Below are positions 34,971 to 47,655 of a DNA stretch of 64,000 bases, one piece after another. The position numbers were made by a program, and so were the translations under genes. The notes beneath the pieces were generated by a model. That model was not told where the DNA came from. It did no database searches and saw only the letters and a program-made list of their open reading frames with translations. Position 1 is the stretch's first letter, and each line of letters opens with the position of its first letter. Origin of the DNA: Gymnothorax reevesii (Eukaryota; Chordata; Actinopteri; Anguilliformes; Muraenidae); the NCBI GenBank assembly GCA_029721435.1, contig CM056580.1:74115367-74179366 (forward strand). Reading direction: 5' to 3'.

Positions 34971-37942
34971 CGGGTCTGAATGGCGCGTGGTGTAAGACCT
35001 AATGGTGGATTTCAGTTAGTCCCTGCCTTCGGACCAATGGGGAAACCGTTTTCATTTATTGTTCATAAACATGTACGTTCTTGTGACATACTTTGAACGA
35101 TGGGTTTCCGATTCATTTTAGTGGATTTTTTTTTCGTAGTCCGTGACATATCAAATGTTTGTCCGATCTATGTCTCTGAATCTGCCGCGCCTTTAACTAG
35201 TGTTAATTGATGCCTCTTGGGGCTGACGTTGAAGGGTTAAGGATGTTGAATTTTGCTTCCTCCTTCTTTTTAATTTAAAGTATTCCAAACTATATACAGG
35301 TTGGCCTATATCAGATTACTGAAGCTTCTGTTATTGGGCAACGTGTTTTGTATAAATCAAGCAACTGTGATCTGATTGGTTGCTTATTTATTGACGCTTA
35401 TTAAAGGTAATTTACTGTTAAATATTTTCATGATTTGGAAGATGTTCAAGTGTTTATTTCTTTTTGTTTGTTTGTTTGGATCTTTGATTAGGCTGTTATT
35501 CACAAATGTATCCATAATATATATCCTCCTTATGGCATTCTTGGCTCATGAACTCCTCAACTGCCTAAATTTGAAATATTTTCCTTTTGTCAAGTGCGTT
35601 CCGACACGAGGTGACAGAACGTTATAGTACTTACAGTCATTACTTGGGCAATGCACATCGGCCATATCCCGGAAATACGACACTCGAGGGACCACTTGAC
35701 GAAGTTCAAAGACCTCAAGTGTGGGTATTGGTCAAAACCAAAGCATGGTGAACCCTCCCTTACGGCTATAGTAATACTAGTGTGAGAAGTTGCACGCTCC
35801 GTTGACGACGGGGTAAGGTGGGTTGATTCGCCACTTTCTTGCAGATTTAACCCCAATGAGTCCAAGAGTCCTATTCGTATTTCTGCTTCAGTAGCCCATG
35901 GGGACTTGATCAGAATCTGCTTAATCGTGTAAATGAATGATCGCAGCTCAAATGAAGGTAGTAGGCCTAATGCCGGGTCGGTTATGCGTCAGAATGACCA
36001 CGGAGGAAAGCTTAATACCTTGCTTTTCTTCAGTTCCGTGCGGAAAGACAACTGCCTATATCTACAGTCTGCCTGCTTGCGGTAATTGGTCGTCATGCTT
36101 TTACACGTAGCACGCGCCAGCTTCAAAGCAATGAAAATGTATTTGCGGATATTTTTGGAGAAAGGTCGGCCGAGATGTTGCACTGGCTCGGCGAATTTAA
36201 GCTTCCAGCGATTCGGGGAAAAGGAATCAGTAGAGGGCGGTATTGACAAAGTTATTTGCAGCGCATCAACCTGCTCATCTTCATGAAATGATTGGCTGCT
36301 CTTACCTAACTTTGAAATATTTGACTCGATAATTGCAGTATGCGCGTTCTGCACTGGGGTTAAAAGAGGCGTATGATTGAAAGATACGGTATATATCGAT
36401 GTTGTTGAAATGTATCTGGTTTAATCAATCGTAGTGTTCATGCTGAGCAGTATTTCATTTTACCCAATTTATGTCGAATCGGGAGTTACCTCATCTGACA
36501 CTCTTCATGTTCTTTGTGCGCCCAGTGAGCTGCTGTAAAAATGCTTTTTCAGAAAGGGCTGTGGACTCATACACATTTAACACTGTGTATATTGGGGAGG
36601 GCTAGTAAAATGTATGGTGATACTATGGCATATAATTCAGTATGAGCTTTGAATATGGAGCTCCATCAGCTCAGAGCTGCTGTTGATAAGTGTTAGCTAA
36701 ATGAACAATCTAAGAAGCGCATGCTGCCCTTATTTGTACCTGTTCATTTTAAATTCTATGGACTTCATTGAAACATTACAAATACAGGACTTATTTACTT
36801 TTTAAATGCTTATTTTCATGGTCTGTGGGTTAGTGCACATTACTGTCGGTATGCAGATTTCCGTATGTGAGTGTTTTATGAATGCAGACACATGCAACAG
36901 TTGGTTAATAGTTTTGTCTTCACTGTAGCGCATCTCTCCTTTGTATTCTGTGCATGCACACAACCTTATAAATGGATTCATAAATGTCCTATTGAGTTTC
37001 TGTTTACTATTTGGTAGTTTGCTGATGACCTTGTGTCCCCATACTGTTATTCCACAAGTCCACCTTTGTAAGGGCTTCATAAATTCCTATGCCGTTACCT
37101 GTCCTTGAACACGTAGACTCCAGTAGGAATCATCAGCCCTTTGTTTGTTGATTTTCTATCTCCAGTCCTCGCTGTTTATCTGGAGCCTGAAAATGGAGTA
37201 TCTCTGTTGGCCTGCAGCCCTCACCATGCTACTCCTCTGTCTAATCACTGTTATCTTCGCTAAACTGGCCCACCACTTTGTGCACCCATCTCCCAGATAA
37301 GGCTGTTATTAGCAGGCTTTGACGGAGAGCGATTGGAGTGTGCAGTCTATCTGGGCCATTCTTGAAACGCGGATGAGGGGTGGGATGAGGTAGGGCTGAC
37401 CTAAAGTTAACAATCTTAACCATTCAGATGTGAGGGGCATATCTGTGAACTGTATAAGAACAGACCTGTGCGGCGACCACCATAACACAGGAGATCCCAT
37501 TTCACTGCACCAGCCCTGGGAAGTTTATGAATCTTTTATCAATCGAGAGCCGGGCTGTTTTAAAATGACTTATCTTCCACTGTAAATTCGTCTACCTGTC
37601 CTGGCATATAGAGCACACACAGTACTTCCCTTTGTGTAAGAGCTCAGCTTTTCCTGGTTGAGTGAGGAAATCTGATTGTCTTTGTGAGCTTGAATGGGAT
37701 CCATGAAGAGATGCGTGATGCTAAGACTCAAAGATCTCAATGTGATTGTGATTTTTGGGGCCCGTCAGATACAAAGGGAAATGCTGCATGGGATGCGAGT
37801 GCTGTAGCCCAGTGTAGCTTGAGTAGAACTGAACTACATTGATTACATCCAGTGACATGCTAATGCAGTGCTTTTAAGATGAGCTCTAGTAAGCTGTTCG
37901 TTTCGTCCTATTGTACAGTAAACAAATGGTTTACAAACAAAT
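34971..37942. other. Unassigned region with a CpG-bearing core near 35.6-36.4 kb
   Basis: No gene is supported. 35590-36360 is richer in CpG than its flanks and has two inverted CCAAT boxes (ATTGG near 36084 and 36287). A minus-strand frame of 121 codons (35989-36354) has no recognisable domain. The rest of the interval shows nothing I can identify. Confidence 0.4.
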
Positions 37943-38268
37943 GGGGCGGCATGGCAGCGCAGTGGTTTGCACTACTGCCTCGCAGCAAGAAGGTCGTGGG
38001 TTTGAATCCGGCGTGAGGCCTTTCTGTGCGGAGCTTGCATGTTCTCCCCGTGTTCGCGTGGCTTTCCTCCGGTTACTCCGGTTTCCCCCACCCACAAAAA
38101 CATGCATTACAGGAATGCTCCTACCAGCACCCCTGACCAACTCCTTAGAACTGGAGTTGGTCCCCGGGCACTGCTCTGTCTGCCCATTGCTCCTAACTAT
38201 AGGATGGGTGAAATGCAGAGGGCGAATTACCCCATGGGGTTCAATTAAGTATATCTTAATCTAGATGA
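37943..38268 (+). mobile_element. tRNA-headed SINE
   Basis: The head carries a degenerate A box (GCGCAGTGGTTTGCACTA near 37957-37974) and a B box (GGGTTTGAATCC, 37998-38009), the internal RNA polymerase III promoter of tRNA-derived SINEs. The body is typical of teleosts (CTTGCATGTTCTCCCCGTG, CTCCGGTTTCCCCCAC). The tail ends in a short AT-rich stretch near 38268. It codes for no protein. Confidence 0.85.
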
Positions 38269-38834
38269 ACAACATTTATATCAGATGAACTACATTTGCC
38301 AAAGTTAATATTTTATCTGTGTCAGTGCATATTGAAGTTGAAATTAAATAATAAAAATGAGCTCCACTTGCAGACTTTCAGCTATAAACGTAAATATGAG
38401 TGCATTTACATCCAAATCAGGTCTACAGTATAGGCATTGCTGCACTTTTTTTTTTGGTCCCTACCCCTCCCCTTTTTTAAGGGACCTTATGTAATGAAAC
38501 AATGAGCAGCTCTTGATGGCTGTGTGTGTATGTGTGTGTCTGTGTGTATGTTCTTCCCTTGAAATTTCATTTAAAAGTAAGCGGAGTAGCATCTGCATTT
38601 GGAATCAGTAGCTGTTTCCTGTCAATATGAAGTCCAAAGACCTGGCAATGCCAGTTGAAACAAGCCACCATGATGCCAACATTTCAAAACAAACCCACTG
38701 AAGAAATACCACATCTATATGCAGGTAGAGATCCATGCAGCCATGGAGAATACCAATTTCATATCCGCATTGTGATATTTTTTGAAGCAACTGCATAAAA
38801 AGAGGGAATATAAAAAAATTCTTCAAGAATTGCT

Positions 38835-39600
38835 ATGTTTCCAATTGGTCACAATTAACTGATGCACAATTTAATAAATAAACTTTTATGCAAAGAAATG
38901 ATGTTCTGTGCCAATAATGAATCAATAATGTGTAAATAATTTCAAAAACCAGCAGACACTGAAGGTGGGGACCACTGCTGTAAAGGAAAGACCACACTGA
39001 TGAGTCCAGGAACTCTAAACAGCTGAAGAGATTACTGTTAACAAACATGGTGGATGACAGATGAATTCCCTCCCTGGTGAAAGGAAACCCCATTCACAAC
39101 AGTTGTTCAAATTAAGAACACCCTCCAGGAAGGAGGTGTATCTGTGTCAAAGTCAACAATCAAGAAAGGACTTAACCAGAGTAAATCCAGATGGGTTACC
39201 ACCAAACATAAATCACAGGTATAAAATAGAAAAAAACTAGAGTTGTTTTTTTTTTTTGGGGGGGGGGGGGGGGGCTGATGGCAAACTGAAAAAGCAACTT
39301 CAGACTTCATTTTTCTTTTTTTGCAAATAGTGATTTTTTTTTTTTTTTTTTACAATAGCCTAGTCAATCACCTGAACTGAATTCAATTGAGCAAACATTT
39401 CACTTGGTAAAAGCAGACGCCTCATGACCCAGCAGGGGCTGAAGAAGGTGGTAGTGAAGGCTGCAGATACCCAACCTCTCCTGATGTCTGTGGCCAGCTT
39501 CCTATTTCAGGCACTGACTTCAAAGGACTTGCAACACAGTATTAAATATTACAGTTTAAAATATTATTGTTTGTTGGTTTGTCAAATTACTGTTCAGCCC
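38835..39600 (+). pseudogene. Tc1-like transposase relic
   Basis: The plus strand preserves pieces of a fish Tc1 transposon in order: ACACTCCAGGAAGGAGG-type sequence near 39120, AAGTCAACAATCAAGAAAGG (39150-39169), then after a deletion marked by G and T runs (39241-39351) the catalytic Glu region coding SQSPELNSIEQTFHL (39363-39407). The C-terminal portion follows to about 39560. Most of the middle, with the first two catalytic Asp residues, is missing. Confidence 0.7.
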
Positions 39601-39888
39601 CAGAAACTGGAGAGTGGTGTATAAAAATGTTTGTGATTGATGGTTTATCTAATGTACTTTAAAGCTTAAATAAATTAAACCAAAACAGGTACAAGTTGAG
39701 TGTTTCAAATCTGTTTTTGGCGCATGCGGAGCCAAAATGATGGAAATTGTGCCACTGTCAAAACACTTACAGAAACAACTATATGATTGGTATATTGTAT
39801 GCAATAGCAGTGAGAATAATTGTCTGTCACCGTTTAAAATTTTTTTACTGAAAGGTGAAAACATAATTCTGTAGGACCTGGCACTGTC

Positions 39889-42800
39889 TATGTCCCTGTG
39901 GTCACCTGACGTTCCTCTGGCCCTGTGGTCACCCGATGTTCCTCTGTCCCTGTGGTCACCTGACATTCCTCTGTCCCTGTGGTCACCCGATGTTCCTCTG
40001 TCCCTGTGGTCACCTGACGGTCCTCTGTCTCTTGGGTCACCTGTCGTTCCTGTGTCCCTGTGGTCACCCAACGTTCCTCTGTCCCTGTGGTCACCTGAGG
40101 GTCCTCTGTCCCTGTGGTCACCTGACCTTCCTCTGTCCCTGTGGTCACCTGACATTCCTCTGTCCCTGTGGTCACCCGATGTTCCTCTGTCCCTGTGGTC
40201 ACCTGACGGTCCTCTGTCTCTTGGGTCACCTGACGTTCCTCTGTCCCTGTGGTCACCCGATGTTCCTCTGTCCCTGTGGTCACCTGACGGTCCTCTGTCT
40301 CTTGGGTCACCCGACGTTCCTCTGTCCCTGTGGTCACCTGATGTTCCTCTGTCCCTGTGGTCACCTGACGTTCCTCTGTTCCTGTGGTCACCCGATGTTC
40401 CTCTGTCCCTGTGGTCACCTGACGGTCCTCTGTCTCTGTGGTCACTGATGTTCCTCTGTCCCTGTGGTCACCTGACATTCCTCTGTCCCTGTGGTCACCT
40501 GACGTTCCTCTGTCCCTGGGGTCACCCGACCTTTCTTTGTCCCTGTGGTCACCTGACATTCCTCTGTCACTGTGGTCACCCGATGTTCCTCTGTCCCTGT
40601 GGTCACTTGACGGTCCTCTGTCTCTTGGATCACCCGACGTTCCTCTGTCCCTGTGGTCACCTGTCGTTCCTGTGTCCCTGTGGTCACCTGTCGTTCCTCT
40701 GTCCCTGTGGTCACCCGACATTCCTCTGTCTCTGTGGTCATCCAATGTTCCTCTGTCCCTGTGGTCACCTGACGGTCCTCTGTCTCTGTGGTCACCTGAC
40801 GTTCCTCTGTCCCTGTGGTCACCTGACCTTCCTCTGTCTCTGTGGTCACCTGAAGTTCCTCTGTCCCTGTGGTCACCTGATGTTCCTCTGTCCCTGTGGT
40901 CACCGATGTTCCTCTGTCCCTGTGGTCACCGATGTTCCTCTGTCCCTGTGGTCACCTGACATTCCTCTGTCCCTGTGGTCACCTGACGTTCCTCTGTCCC
41001 TGTGGTCACCCGACGTTCCTCTGTCCCTGTGGTCACCCGATGTTCCTCTGTCCCTGTGGTCACCTGACGGTCCTCTGTCTCTTGGGTCACCCGACGTTCT
41101 TCTGTCCCTGTGGTCACCTGTCGTTCCTGTGTCCCTGTGGTCACTCGACTTTCCTCTGTCCCTGTGGTCACCTGACATTCCTCTGTCCCTGTGGTCACCC
41201 GACGTTCCTCTGTCCCTGTGGTCACCCGACGTTCCTCTGTCCCTGTGGTCACCCGATGTTCCTCTGTCCCTGTGGTCACCTGACGGTCCTCTGTCTCTTG
41301 GGTCACCCGACGTTCCTCTGTCCCTGTGGTCACCTGTCGTTCCTGTGTCCCTGTGGTCACTCGACTTTCCTCTGTCCCTGTGGTCACCTTATGTTCCTCT
41401 GTCCCTGTGGTCACCTGACGTTCCTCTGTCCCTGTGGTCACCCAATGTTCCTCTGTCCCTGTGGTCACCTGACGGTCCTCTGTCTCTGTGGTCACTCAAC
41501 GTTCCTCTGTCCCTGTGGTCACCTGACATTCCTCTGTCCCTGTGGTCACCTGACCTTTCTTTGTCTCTGTGGTCACTTGACATTCCTCTGTCTCTTGGGT
41601 CACCCGACGTTCCTCTGTCCCTGTGGTCTCCTGTCGTTCCTGTGTCCCTGTGGTCACCCGACGTTCCTCTGTCCCTGTGGTCACACAATAGTCCTCTGTC
41701 CCTGTGGTCACCTGACGGTCCTCTCTCTCTGTGGTCACCTGACGTTCCTCTGTCCCTGTGGTCACCGGACGGTCCTCTTTCTCTGTGGTCACCCGACGTT
41801 CCTCTGTCCCTGTGGTCACCTGATGTTCCTCTGTCCCTGTGGTCACCGATGTTCCTCTGTCCCTGTGGTCACCTGACGTTCCTCTGTCCCTGTGGTCACC
41901 TGACGTTCCTCTGTTCCTGTGGTCACCTGACGTTCCTCTGTTCCTGTGGTCACCTGACGGTCCTCTGTCTCTGTGGTCACCTGACGTTCCTCTGTCTCTG
42001 TGGTCACGCGATGTTCCTCTGTCTCTGTGGTCACCTGACTTTCCTCTGTCCCTGTGGTCACCTGACGGTCCTCTGCCTCTGTGGTCACACGACTTTCCTC
42101 TGTCCCTGTGGTCACCTGACGTTCCTCTGTCCCTGTGGTCACCCGACATTCCTCTGTCCCTGTTGTCACCTGACAGTCCTCTGTCCCTGTGGTCACCTGA
42201 CGGTCCTTTGTCCCTGTGGTCACCTTACATTCCTCTGTCCCTGTGGTCACCTGACCTTTCTTTGTCCCTGTGGTCACTTGACATTCCTCTGTCCCTGTGG
42301 TCACCGATGTTCCTCTGTCTCTGTGGTCACCTGACGTTCCTCTGTCCCTGTGGTCACCTGACGTTCCTCTGTCCCTGTGGTCACCCGACATTCCTCTGTC
42401 CCTGTTGTCACCTGACAGTCCTCTGTCCCTGTGGTCACCTGACGTTCCTCTGTCCCTGTGGTCACCCGACATTCCTCTGTCCCTGTTGTCACCTGACAGT
42501 CACCTGTCCCTGTGGTCACCTGACGGTCCTCTGTCCCTGTGGTCACCTGACCTTTCTTTGTCCCTGTGGTCACTTGACATTCCTCTGTCCCTGTGGTCAC
42601 CGATGTTCCTCTGTCTCTGTGGTCACCTGACGTTCCTCTGTCCCTGTGGTCACCTGACGTTCCTCTGGCCCTGTGGTCACCCGATGTTCCTCTGTCCCTG
42701 TGGTCACCCGATGTTCCTCTGTCCCTGTGGTCACCTGACATTCCTCTGTCCCTGTGGTCACCTGAAGGTCCTCTGTCTCTGTGGTCACACAACGTTCCTC

Positions 42801-43824
42801 TGTCCCTGTGGTCACCGATGTTCCTCTGTCTCTGTGGTCACCTGACGTTCCTCTGTCCCTGTGGTCACCTGACTTTCCTCTGTACCTGTGGTCACCTGAC
42901 ATTACTCTGTCCCTGTGGCCACCCGACCGTCTTCTGTCCCTCTGGTCACTGATGTTCCTCTGTCCCTGTGGTCACCTGACGGTCCTCTGTCCCTGTGGTC
43001 ACCTGACGTTCCTCTGTCTCTGTGGTCACCCGATGTTCCTCTGTCCCTGTGGGCAACTGACGTTCCACTGTCCCTGTGGTCACCCGACATTCCTCTGTCC
43101 CTGTGGTCACACAACGTTCCTCTGTCCCTGTGGTCACCTGATGGTCCTCTGTCCCTGCGGTCACCTGACATTCCTCTGTCCCTGTGGTCACCCGACGTTC
43201 CTCTGTCCCTGTTGTCACCTGACGTTCCACTGTCCCTGTGGTCATCTGACGGTCCTCTGTCTCTGTGGTCACCTGACCTTCCTCTGTCCCTGTGGTCACC
43301 CGATGTTTCTCTGTCCCAGTGGTCACCTGACTTTCCTCTGTACCTGTGGTCACCTGACGTTACTCTGTCCCTGTGGCCACCCGACCTTCCCCTGTCCCTG
43401 TGGTCACCTGACGTTCCTCTGTCCCTGTGGTCACCCAACCTTCCTCTGTTCCTGTGGTCACCCGACCTTCCTCTGTCCCTGTGGTCACCCGACGTTCCTC
43501 TGTCCCTGTTGTCACCTGACGTTCCAATGTCCCTGTGGTCATCTGACGGTCCTCTGTCTCTGTGGTCACCTGACCTTCCTCTGTCCCTGTGGTCACCCGA
43601 TGTTTCTCTGTCCCAGTGGTCACCTGACTTTCCTCTGTACCTGTGGTCACCTGACGTTACTCTGTCCCTGTGGCCACCCGACCTTCCCCTGTCCCTGTGG
43701 TCACCTGACGTTCCACTGTCCCTGTGGTCACCCGACGTACCTCTGTCCCTGTGGTCACCCGACCTTCCTCTGTCCCTGTGGTCACCCGACCTTCCTCTGT
43801 CCCTGCGGTCACCCGACCTTCCTC
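39889..43824. repeat. 27-bp minisatellite, about 146 units
   Basis: The array is a head-to-tail repeat of one 27-bp unit with core TCACCTGACGTTCCTCTG preceded by CCCTGTGG. Length divided by period gives about 146 units. Units vary at a few fixed places (CTGACGTT, CCGATGTT, CTGACATT, CTGACGGT, CTCTTGGGTCAC). Eight units are 26 bp long, lacking one base after TCAC (at 40442, 40900, 40926, 41843, 42301, 42597, 42812 and 42946). The + strand is about 70 percent pyrimidine. Higher-order copies are visible: an 11-unit block recurs 297 bp apart at 43301/43598, and a 17-unit period of 458 bp links several 26-bp units. Long frames exist because 27 is divisible by three; I do not call them genes. Confidence 0.97.
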
Positions 43825-44970
43825 CATAGATTCTCCTGGCTGAAATCAGTTGAAAGCCTTATTTAATGGGCTGGCTATGCTTATGACCTCTGCCATGCAA
43901 TTGGATGGAGGTTATGTTTTTGCCCGTTTGTTTGTCTGTCTGTCCGTTATTACGCAGGATTACGGAAAAACATCTGGACCAAATTTGACAAAACTTTTCT
44001 GGAGGGCTATATTTAGCAAGATAGAAGTGATCAGCGTTCCCCTGGCCAAGGTCAAAGGTCAAGGTCAACGTCAACATAAAAGTCAAAAACAATGTTGCAG
44101 GTAAAGTTATGAACTCTACTAAGTGCTCTCCTGATTCTTAGGGGTGGTGGCTGTTTTCCTGCTAAACTTTACAGAACTGTCCAGAACCTTTGACACTGAT
44201 TGTGCAGTACGCAACGTGTTTATTTATTTATTTTACGAAGAGTGCTTGCATGAAAGCAATGGGCAGTACACTGTAACAAATGTTAGACGTGCTGATGTCA
44301 GGGAGACATAGCATAACCCTGATCTGTGTCAAAATTAACTCCAGTCAGATGCATTGCTGTTTGCAACATCCTGCTGTCTTAAGCCTGTGGCAGGTAATTC
44401 TTGACAATGATAATAGCTCATAAGGGGATTCAGGGTGATATTAGTGTGATATGAGTGACAACTTGAGATGTAGGATATTGCTCATTCGTTATAATGTCTG
44501 TCATGGACTGGAATGCTTTCCCCCACCATCCATTTCCTCTGAAGGATGTGACTGCCTGGAGCAACTGAAAATTGACAGAACTGGTTTGAGTCCTTATTGT
44601 ACTTTGTTTTCTTCTCAAAGACGCTGGTTACTGCCATAGGCTGTGGTAACAACAACAGGCTGTGATAATCTTGAGGCTGTTTATTGCTCTAAGCCTTGGA
44701 CATAGATTGAGTGTTTTTAGTACATGACTTTGTACTACTTGCTTACACCTCATCTGTACAGACTGTAAGTTAGAGTGTTGGAACCAGTAGTTATAGCCTT
44801 AACTGTGGTTGCCTGCGTGTTTACTGTATTTATTGCGTCTGCGGTTCTCCACAGCAGTGTACTGTAGCTTGCTGCTTTGCATTGGCTGCAGTAAGGATGT
44901 AATGGGTGTACTTCACTGTCGCACAAAGTGGCACATGCATTATTTCAAGGATCAGGCACTTAGACCAGGA
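43825..44970. other. Intergenic, decayed repeat near 43900-44110
   Basis: 43900-44100 has GGAGGTTATGTTTTTGCCCG and TTTGTCTGTCTGTCC followed by AAGGTCAAAGGTCAAGGTCA, a phrase set seen in common animal intergenic repeats. I recognise nothing else. Confidence 0.5.
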
Positions 44971-45390
44971 GGGTAATTCCATGTCAGACCATCAAATGTG
45001 TCTCACCACCACCCTCTCAATTTTGCTAATTTTTTGTTTGCAGCTGTATAAATATACATCACAGACAAATCTGAAATTTCAGCTCATTCGGAGCAAAAAT
45101 TAACTTTTGGTGAATTATTTCCCAAGGGCCATCAGTTTTTTTCTCAATTGACATTTTTCTTGTATTTAACATGGCATAACTTTTTTTATTATTACAACGA
45201 TAGCTTTGAAACTTTACATTTAAGCTAATGTTACACTGCTTAATCAGAAAATGCAGTCCATTTTCCTTTTTCTTTCTTGGTTGCGGAGCTACGAGAACAC
45301 CAAAAGTGCCTTTTGTTCAGGCAGTAGCATGTTTAGGTCCCTAAAGCACCCTCAATCTAAACCCTAGCATGTACGCTCTCTGGCATTTTT
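44971..45390. mobile_element. TIR element end, related to 50325-50754
   Basis: It begins GGGTAATTCCATGTCAGACC. It matches the reverse complement of the right part of the element at 49638-50754 for about 400 bp, including TTTCAGCTCATTCGG and TTGACATTTTTCTTGTATTT. The matching left end of this copy is not clear, so it is treated as a fragment. Confidence 0.65.
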
Positions 45391-45790
45391 TCCATTAATT
45401 TGTGTCTGCTGAATATAAATCAGGCTGAATTCACCATGTATTCATCACCAACTGCAGTCAGTACCTTGCCAAATGTGAGAAAATGCTAAAATGCCACCTG
45501 TTCAAACCCCGGTATCTCCTGGGGCTCACCTTGGATGCAGATTTCTGAACAGGGGTGGGGTAATCTCAAGAATGGCTTGGGATTTTCAGCTTCGTACACA
45601 ATATTAATGATCATTGAATCACAATTGTAAGCTCTCAATTCATCAATCCATGACACATTCAGTAAAAGGTCAGTATATGGAGGTTGCTAGATCATGTTGG
45701 CAAAGAGAAACCTGAACCAGTTATTGATCAATAATTTCTGATAATTGGCATTGTTTTTCATGAAGCGAGACAAGAGTACACAAGCATTAA

Positions 45791-47307
45791 AGGGGACCTA
45801 ATATGCTATTTTTCCAAGTTTATATTTTGATCTTAGAGTACCCCTAGAGTACTCCTGATCGTGCAAAGTAAAAAAAGGGTACTTGTTTCACTCGTACAGC
45901 CATCCTCAAAAAACCCAATTTGTAATTCATAGTAGTCTCTGCCTGAAACGCCTCATTGGAGTGGCTCTCCTGCTATAGCTCCCACTCCCCGTGTGCCCAC
46001 TTTCTTCTGACTGGCCAGCTCTGTGGAGGGCGGATCTAGGCGGGACGATGCAGTGTCACAGTGAAATGTGAGACGTGTCTGCCATCTGAGCAAAGGAATC
46101 AGCGGGGAAATTCTGCTATAAAACGCAGTACGTGTGTATAGATCTAATTAAGTTAACTTGTTCAAATAAACGCAACGAGAGTGCAAAAGTCTAGCAGCTC
46201 AAGCATGAATTTGCTATCGGCTACAGTTTGCTACGGCAACAGTTGGTGAGTACAGTGGTTTTACTACTCCTAGCTAGGATGCAGGGGAAGCTAGAATCCA
46301 CCCCATGTAGACATATTTGTAGAACAGGTCGACATGCCCAAGTGTAGACTGGAGACCGTAGAAATCCTGAGTGTCTGAGTTTAGAGGAAAACATGGACAG
46401 TGAGGGGCAGCTAAAAGTGGATCAACAGCTTATGGACTGCGTCGGTGTGTATTAGGACCTGCTGGTTCGTGTGCATAGCTGTGGTGTGTTGTTAGCGTGG
46501 AAAAACTAACAGCTTCCGCGCTGGTATATGACAGAAGGGCGAAAGCTCCAAATTAAACGGCCTTTTCGGGAATTACCCGTGGTAATGGTTTACTTATTGC
46601 TTCGGAATGACCAGCTTTTCCTCACGGAAAATGGGCGCATTATGGATAGTGTGCGAGAGCTAGACAAAGCTCCAGTTATGTCATGAACATAATATAGGTT
46701 TTACAGACCGTAAGTTCCGTCTGCATGAACCATTGCTTATGCGGAGTTAACGAATCAATCACTTTTACAGGAAAAAATGTAATATTCAATCGATGGCAAT
46801 GCAGCGTTTGTTATACCGAACACGTTAGCCTGTGCACTTCCCTATTGCTTTCACCGGTAGTATCAGAGAGCTTGCCCAGCCATTGGAGATGTATCAGGCT
46901 TACCCTGGTCATCGATAAGTGAGGCGATTGTTTCATAAGCACCCAAAAACGCACCACAAACTCTGCAAAATCTAAGTCTTGTCTAATTGCAGCCCAACTT
47001 GGCAGACATACAGCACCTCTTCAGTTAGCTTTAACTGTAGTGGCTGCAATAAGGCAACTTTATGATGAAACTGCCACATTGATGCTTACCGAAGTAACAC
47101 AAGCATACCGATCATAAGTGCTGATCTCGTGAAGATCTCGGGAGGAGCTATTCAGAGAGAAAATCACGCTCACGAAATCACGTTTTTGGATTATGGCAAA
47201 ATCCCTGTGTCTTACGTTCAGAAACTTTTCAGAGGTTGAGCATGAACAACCAACATTATAACATTACTCATATGCATTAAAAGAAGGATCAGCCTGTTAG
47301 GTCCCCT
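45791..47307. mobile_element. piggyBac-like non-autonomous element
   Basis: The element begins AGGGGACCTAATATGC and ends GGTCCCCT, a short terminal inverted repeat. It is flanked by TTAA on both sides (45787-45790 and 47308-47311), the target duplication of piggyBac elements. No transposase frame is present in 1,517 bp. A second copy in the opposite direction starts at 61695. The class call rests on TTAA and the termini only. Confidence 0.75.
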
Positions 47308-47655
47308 TTAACATTACTTCTTCTGAAAAATGCTGGGTACCTCTCACTTACATTCTCCGAACTGCTCCAACTCCAGATGTCACTGGATGCACAGCCTGGC
47401 AGTATTAGTTGGACAAACCTGGGACAGACAACATTGTTGTGCTCTTTGCTGCATTAAGGAAGCAATACCACTGTTAACATAGCATGGAAGACAAAGTTTT
47501 AATTTGACAGTCAGTTTAGAAGAATTAGTGTCAGTAAATTTTATTGAGGCAAAGAAGTGTGATTCTCAAAAATTGCCTGACTTGTATTTAGAAAGTTCTG
47601 AAATGTATGTCGTTCAAGTCATATCAACAATTTGTGTGTTGTTATGTCTACTATA

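Noticed and set aside
35989..36354. A 121-codon minus-strand frame
   Set aside because: No recognisable domain, no splice or promoter support; kept only as part of an unexplained region.
37957..38009. tRNA gene
   Set aside because: A and B boxes are present but degenerate, and the sequence continues into a SINE body; no tRNA fold with acceptor stem is seen.
39890..42334. An 814-codon frame of LSLWSPDVP repeats, with overlapping long frames on both strands
   Set aside because: It is the 27-bp minisatellite read in frame. Four frames are open at once and 26-bp units change the frame, and there is no start context or exon structure.
39889..43824. CRISPR-like array
   Set aside because: The 27-bp units are contiguous without unique spacers, and this is a eukaryotic genome.
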